DNA of 7,642 bases, from the NCBI GenBank assembly GCA_018500075.1, contig JAHBAN010000140.1, positions 1 through 7,642 on the forward strand, read 5' to 3'. The position numbers were made by a program, and so were the translations under genes. Of this stretch, positions 6,009-7,642 are shown one piece after another. Source of the stretch: Flavobacteriia bacterium (GTDB lineage Bacteria; Bacteroidota; Bacteroidia; Flavobacteriales; Flavobacteriaceae). Below the pieces are notes generated by a model, which saw only the letters and a program-made list of their open reading frames with translations, searched no databases and was not told where the DNA came from. Each line of letters starts with the position of its first letter. The first letter of the stretch is position 1.

Positions 6009-6797
6009 TCAGAGGTTCTCTTGCTGGGGCATCCCCAAGACATGAAAGCCGCCATCCACACGGATAATCTCGCCTGTGGTGCAGGCCCCTGCTTCGGAGG
6101 CCAGATAGACCGCCGTGCCGCCCACGGCCTCCAACGTCGCATTGGAGCCAAGCGGCGCGTTCTGGTCGGTGTGTTTGAAGGTCGCCCGTGCCCCGCCGAT
6201 CGCCGCACCCGCAAGCGTCTTCATCGGGCCGGGGCTGATCGCATTGACGCGAATGCCCTCGCGGCCCAGATCGTTCGCCAGATAGCGCACCGTCGCCTCC
6301 AGAGCCGCCTTGGCCACGCCCATCACGTTGTAGTTCGGCGTGACCCGCGTAGAGCCCATATAGGTCAGCGTCAAAAGCGTGCCGCCATGCTCCGCCATCA
6401 TCGGATGGGCGCGCCGCGCCACCTCGATGAAGGAATAGGCCGAAATATCCATCGAGGTCTTGAAGTTCTCACGGGAGGTGTTGAGGATCCGCCCGGTCAG
6501 CTCGGTCTTGTCAGAGTAGGCAATCGCATGAACCACAAAATCAAGCCTGCCCCAGCGCGCCTGAAGCGCCTCAAAGGCGGCGTCCAGCGAGGCATCATCG
6601 GTGACATCCACATCCACCATAAAGTCACTGCCCACAGACGCCGCCAATGGCTCAAGCCGCTTGCCAAAGGCTTCCCCCTGATAGGTAAAGGCCAGCTCCG
6701 CGCCCGCCTCCGCCATCGCGCGGGCAATGCCCCAAGCAATCGAACGCTCGTTCGCGACGCCCATAATCAGCCCGCGTTTCCCTGTCATCGCGCCCAT
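6009..6797 (-). CDS. fabI: Enoyl-ACP reductase FabI (NADH-dependent type)
   Basis: FabI reduces trans-2-enoyl-ACP to acyl-ACP, the last step of each elongation cycle in cytoplasmic type II fatty acid synthesis. The 262-residue protein is full length and follows the short-chain dehydrogenase fold. GLIMGVANERSIAWGIA at 9-25 is the FabI-type dinucleotide-binding motif. The FabI Tyr-x6-Lys site is Tyr156 and Lys163 in NYNVMGVAKAALEA, and Tyr146 is also present; the numbers coincide with E. coli FabI. SPGPMKTLAG (188-197) begins the substrate-loop region. Position 93, glycine in E. coli FabI and linked there to triclosan sensitivity, is alanine here (HAIAYSDKTEL). I chose the ATG ending at 6797 because AAGGGA (6806-6811) lies 8 bases upstream. 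A second ATG three codons in (MTGKRGLI) is the alternative. The gene follows fabB after 5 bases, so the pair is surely cotranscribed. Confidence 0.96.
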   Translation of the reverse strand: MGAMTGKRGLIMGVANERSIAWGIARAMAEAGAELAFTYQGEAFGKRLEPLAASVGSDFMVDVDVTDDASLDAAFEALQARWGRLDFVVHAIAYSDKTELTGRILNTSRENFKTSMDISAYSFIEVARRAHPMMAEHGGTLLTLTYMGSTRVTPNYNVMGVAKAALEATVRYLANDLGREGIRVNAISPGPMKTLAGAAIGGARATFKHTDQNAPLGSNATLEAVGGTAVYLASEAGACTTGEIIRVDGGFHVLGMPQQENL

Positions 6798-6802
6798 CTG
6801 CG

Positions 6803-7642
6803 TTATCCCTTAAACTTTGACAAAATCATCGACCCGTTCGTGCCACCAAAGCCGAAAGAGTTGGTCATAACGCTGTCCAGCCCCGCATTGTCGACACGCG
6901 CGGTGGCAATCTCGCCTGCGCGAATGGCCGGATCGAGCGTTTCCACGTTGATGCTGGGAATGATAAAATCATGCTCAAGGCTCAAAAGACAATAAATCGC
7001 CTCCTGCGCGCCTGTCGCGCCCTGGCTGTGACCCGTCATCGACTTGGTCGAAGAGATCACCGGCTGTTTGATCCCCTCAAACACCGCGCGCACGGCTTCG
7101 ACCTCGCCCACATCGCCCACAGGCGTTGAGGTGCCATGGGCGTTGATGTAATCCACCTGCCGCCCCTCGGGCAGCGTGGAGAGCGCGAGCTTCATTGCGC
7201 GCATCCCGCCCTCGCCTGACGGGGCGACCATATCGGCCCCATCCGAGGTTGCGCCATAGCCGGTCACTTCCGCATAAATCTTGGCGCCCCGCGCCTGCGC
7301 ATGGCCCAGCTCCTCAAGCACAAGAATACCGCCCCCGCCACCAATGACAAAGCCGTCGCGGTTGGCATCAAAGGCACGGCTCGCGCGCTCGGGCGTGTCG
7401 TTATATTTGCTGCTCATCGCGCCCATCGCGTCAAACAGGCAAGACAGCGTCCAGTCCAGCTCCTCGCCACCGCCAGCAAACATGATGTCCTGCTTGCCCA
7501 TCATGATCTGCTCGGCGGCGTTGCCGATGCAATGCAGACTTGTCGAACAGGCCGAGGTGATCGAATAGTTGATCCCCTTGATCTGATAGGCCGTGGAGAG
7601 GTTCGCGCTCACAGTCGAACACATGGTCTTGGGCACCGCAAA
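6803..7642 (-). CDS. fabB: 3-ketoacyl-ACP synthase I FabB (5' end outside window)
   Basis: FabB condenses malonyl-ACP with acyl-ACP, including the cis-3-decenoyl-ACP made by FabA, and so is needed for unsaturated fatty acids in FabA/FabB organisms. The 279 visible residues are the C-terminal two-thirds of a protein of about 410; the start lies beyond the right edge. The Cys-His-His triad is complete: Cys in SACSTSLHCIG (visible residue 32), His in NAHGTSTPVGD (169) and His in SMTGHSQGATG (205). The spacing is close to that of E. coli FabB. The terminal SFGFGGTN motif is present. FAGGGEELDWTLSCLFDAMG and KYNDTPERASRAFDANRDGF favour FabB over FabF. A GTG at 7634-7636 is not the real start, since conserved sequence continues upstream to the edge. 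fabI follows 5 bases after the stop; fabA is often next to this pair in related genomes and may lie just off the window. Confidence 0.96.
   Translation of the reverse strand, partial: FAVPKTMCSTVSANLSTAYQIKGINYSITSACSTSLHCIGNAAEQIMMGKQDIMFAGGGEELDWTLSCLFDAMGAMSSKYNDTPERASRAFDANRDGFVIGGGGGILVLEELGHAQARGAKIYAEVTGYGATSDGADMVAPSGEGGMRAMKLALSTLPEGRQVDYINAHGTSTPVGDVGEVEAVRAVFEGIKQPVISSTKSMTGHSQGATGAQEAIYCLLSLEHDFIIPSINVETLDPAIRAGEIATARVDNAGLDSVMTNSFGFGGTNGSMILSKFKG
6806..6811 (-). promoter_or_regulatory. fabI ribosome-binding site inside the fabB end
   Basis: AAGGGA on the - strand lies in the last two codons of fabB and 8 bases before the fabI ATG at 6797. It supports that start over the ATG three codons later and implies translational coupling of fabB and fabI. 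Confidence 0.7.

Noticed and set aside
6021..6995. Long + strand open frame antisense to fabI and fabB
   Set aside because: Both - strand genes are complete in motif content; the + frame gives an Arg/His-rich shadow peptide.

Overview
The window looks like ordinary chromosomal DNA of a high-GC alphaproteobacterium, most likely in the Rhodobacterales (roseobacter/Rhodobacteraceae). Three things point there: the protein sequences, the gene order ybeY, corC, lnt, metK, trmB followed by a convergent fabB-fabI pair, and an excellent match to the SAM/SAH riboswitch just before metK. That RNA class is known essentially from Rhodobacterales metK leaders. All six genes and one partial gene are housekeeping genes. 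I see no mobile element, CRISPR array, tRNA or rRNA.

Left block (1-3189, + strand): ybeY (rRNA maturation endonuclease), corC/ybeX (CBS-domain protein) and lnt (apolipoprotein N-acyltransferase) lie close together. corC and lnt overlap by 23 bases. This matches the widespread phoH-ybeY-ybeX-lnt cluster; phoH would lie off the left edge.

Middle block (3190-5375, + strand): a 101-base leader ends in a compact SAM/SAH pseudoknot riboswitch whose 3' strand is the metK Shine-Dalgarno. metK is closed by a strong intrinsic terminator. trmB (tRNA guanine-N7 methyltransferase) follows as its own unit. MetK makes SAM, TrmB uses SAM and releases SAH, and the riboswitch class binds both.

Intergenic block (5376-6008, about 630 bases): this lies between the converging trmB and fabI and holds no convincing gene, but it is very structured. 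From left to right it has two near-identical 31/32-base direct repeats, a pair of interleaved perfect inverted repeats (11 bp and 9 bp, pseudoknot topology), three T-rich copies of a GAAATATCCC-type motif, and a 30-base-period array of five units, four of which carry a perfect palindrome. This is the least explained part of the window.

Right block (6009-7642, - strand): fabB (3-ketoacyl-ACP synthase I, 5' end cut off by the window edge) is followed 5 bases later by fabI (enoyl-ACP reductase). The fabI ribosome-binding site sits inside the last codons of fabB. Together they elongate and reduce acyl-ACPs in type II fatty acid synthesis.
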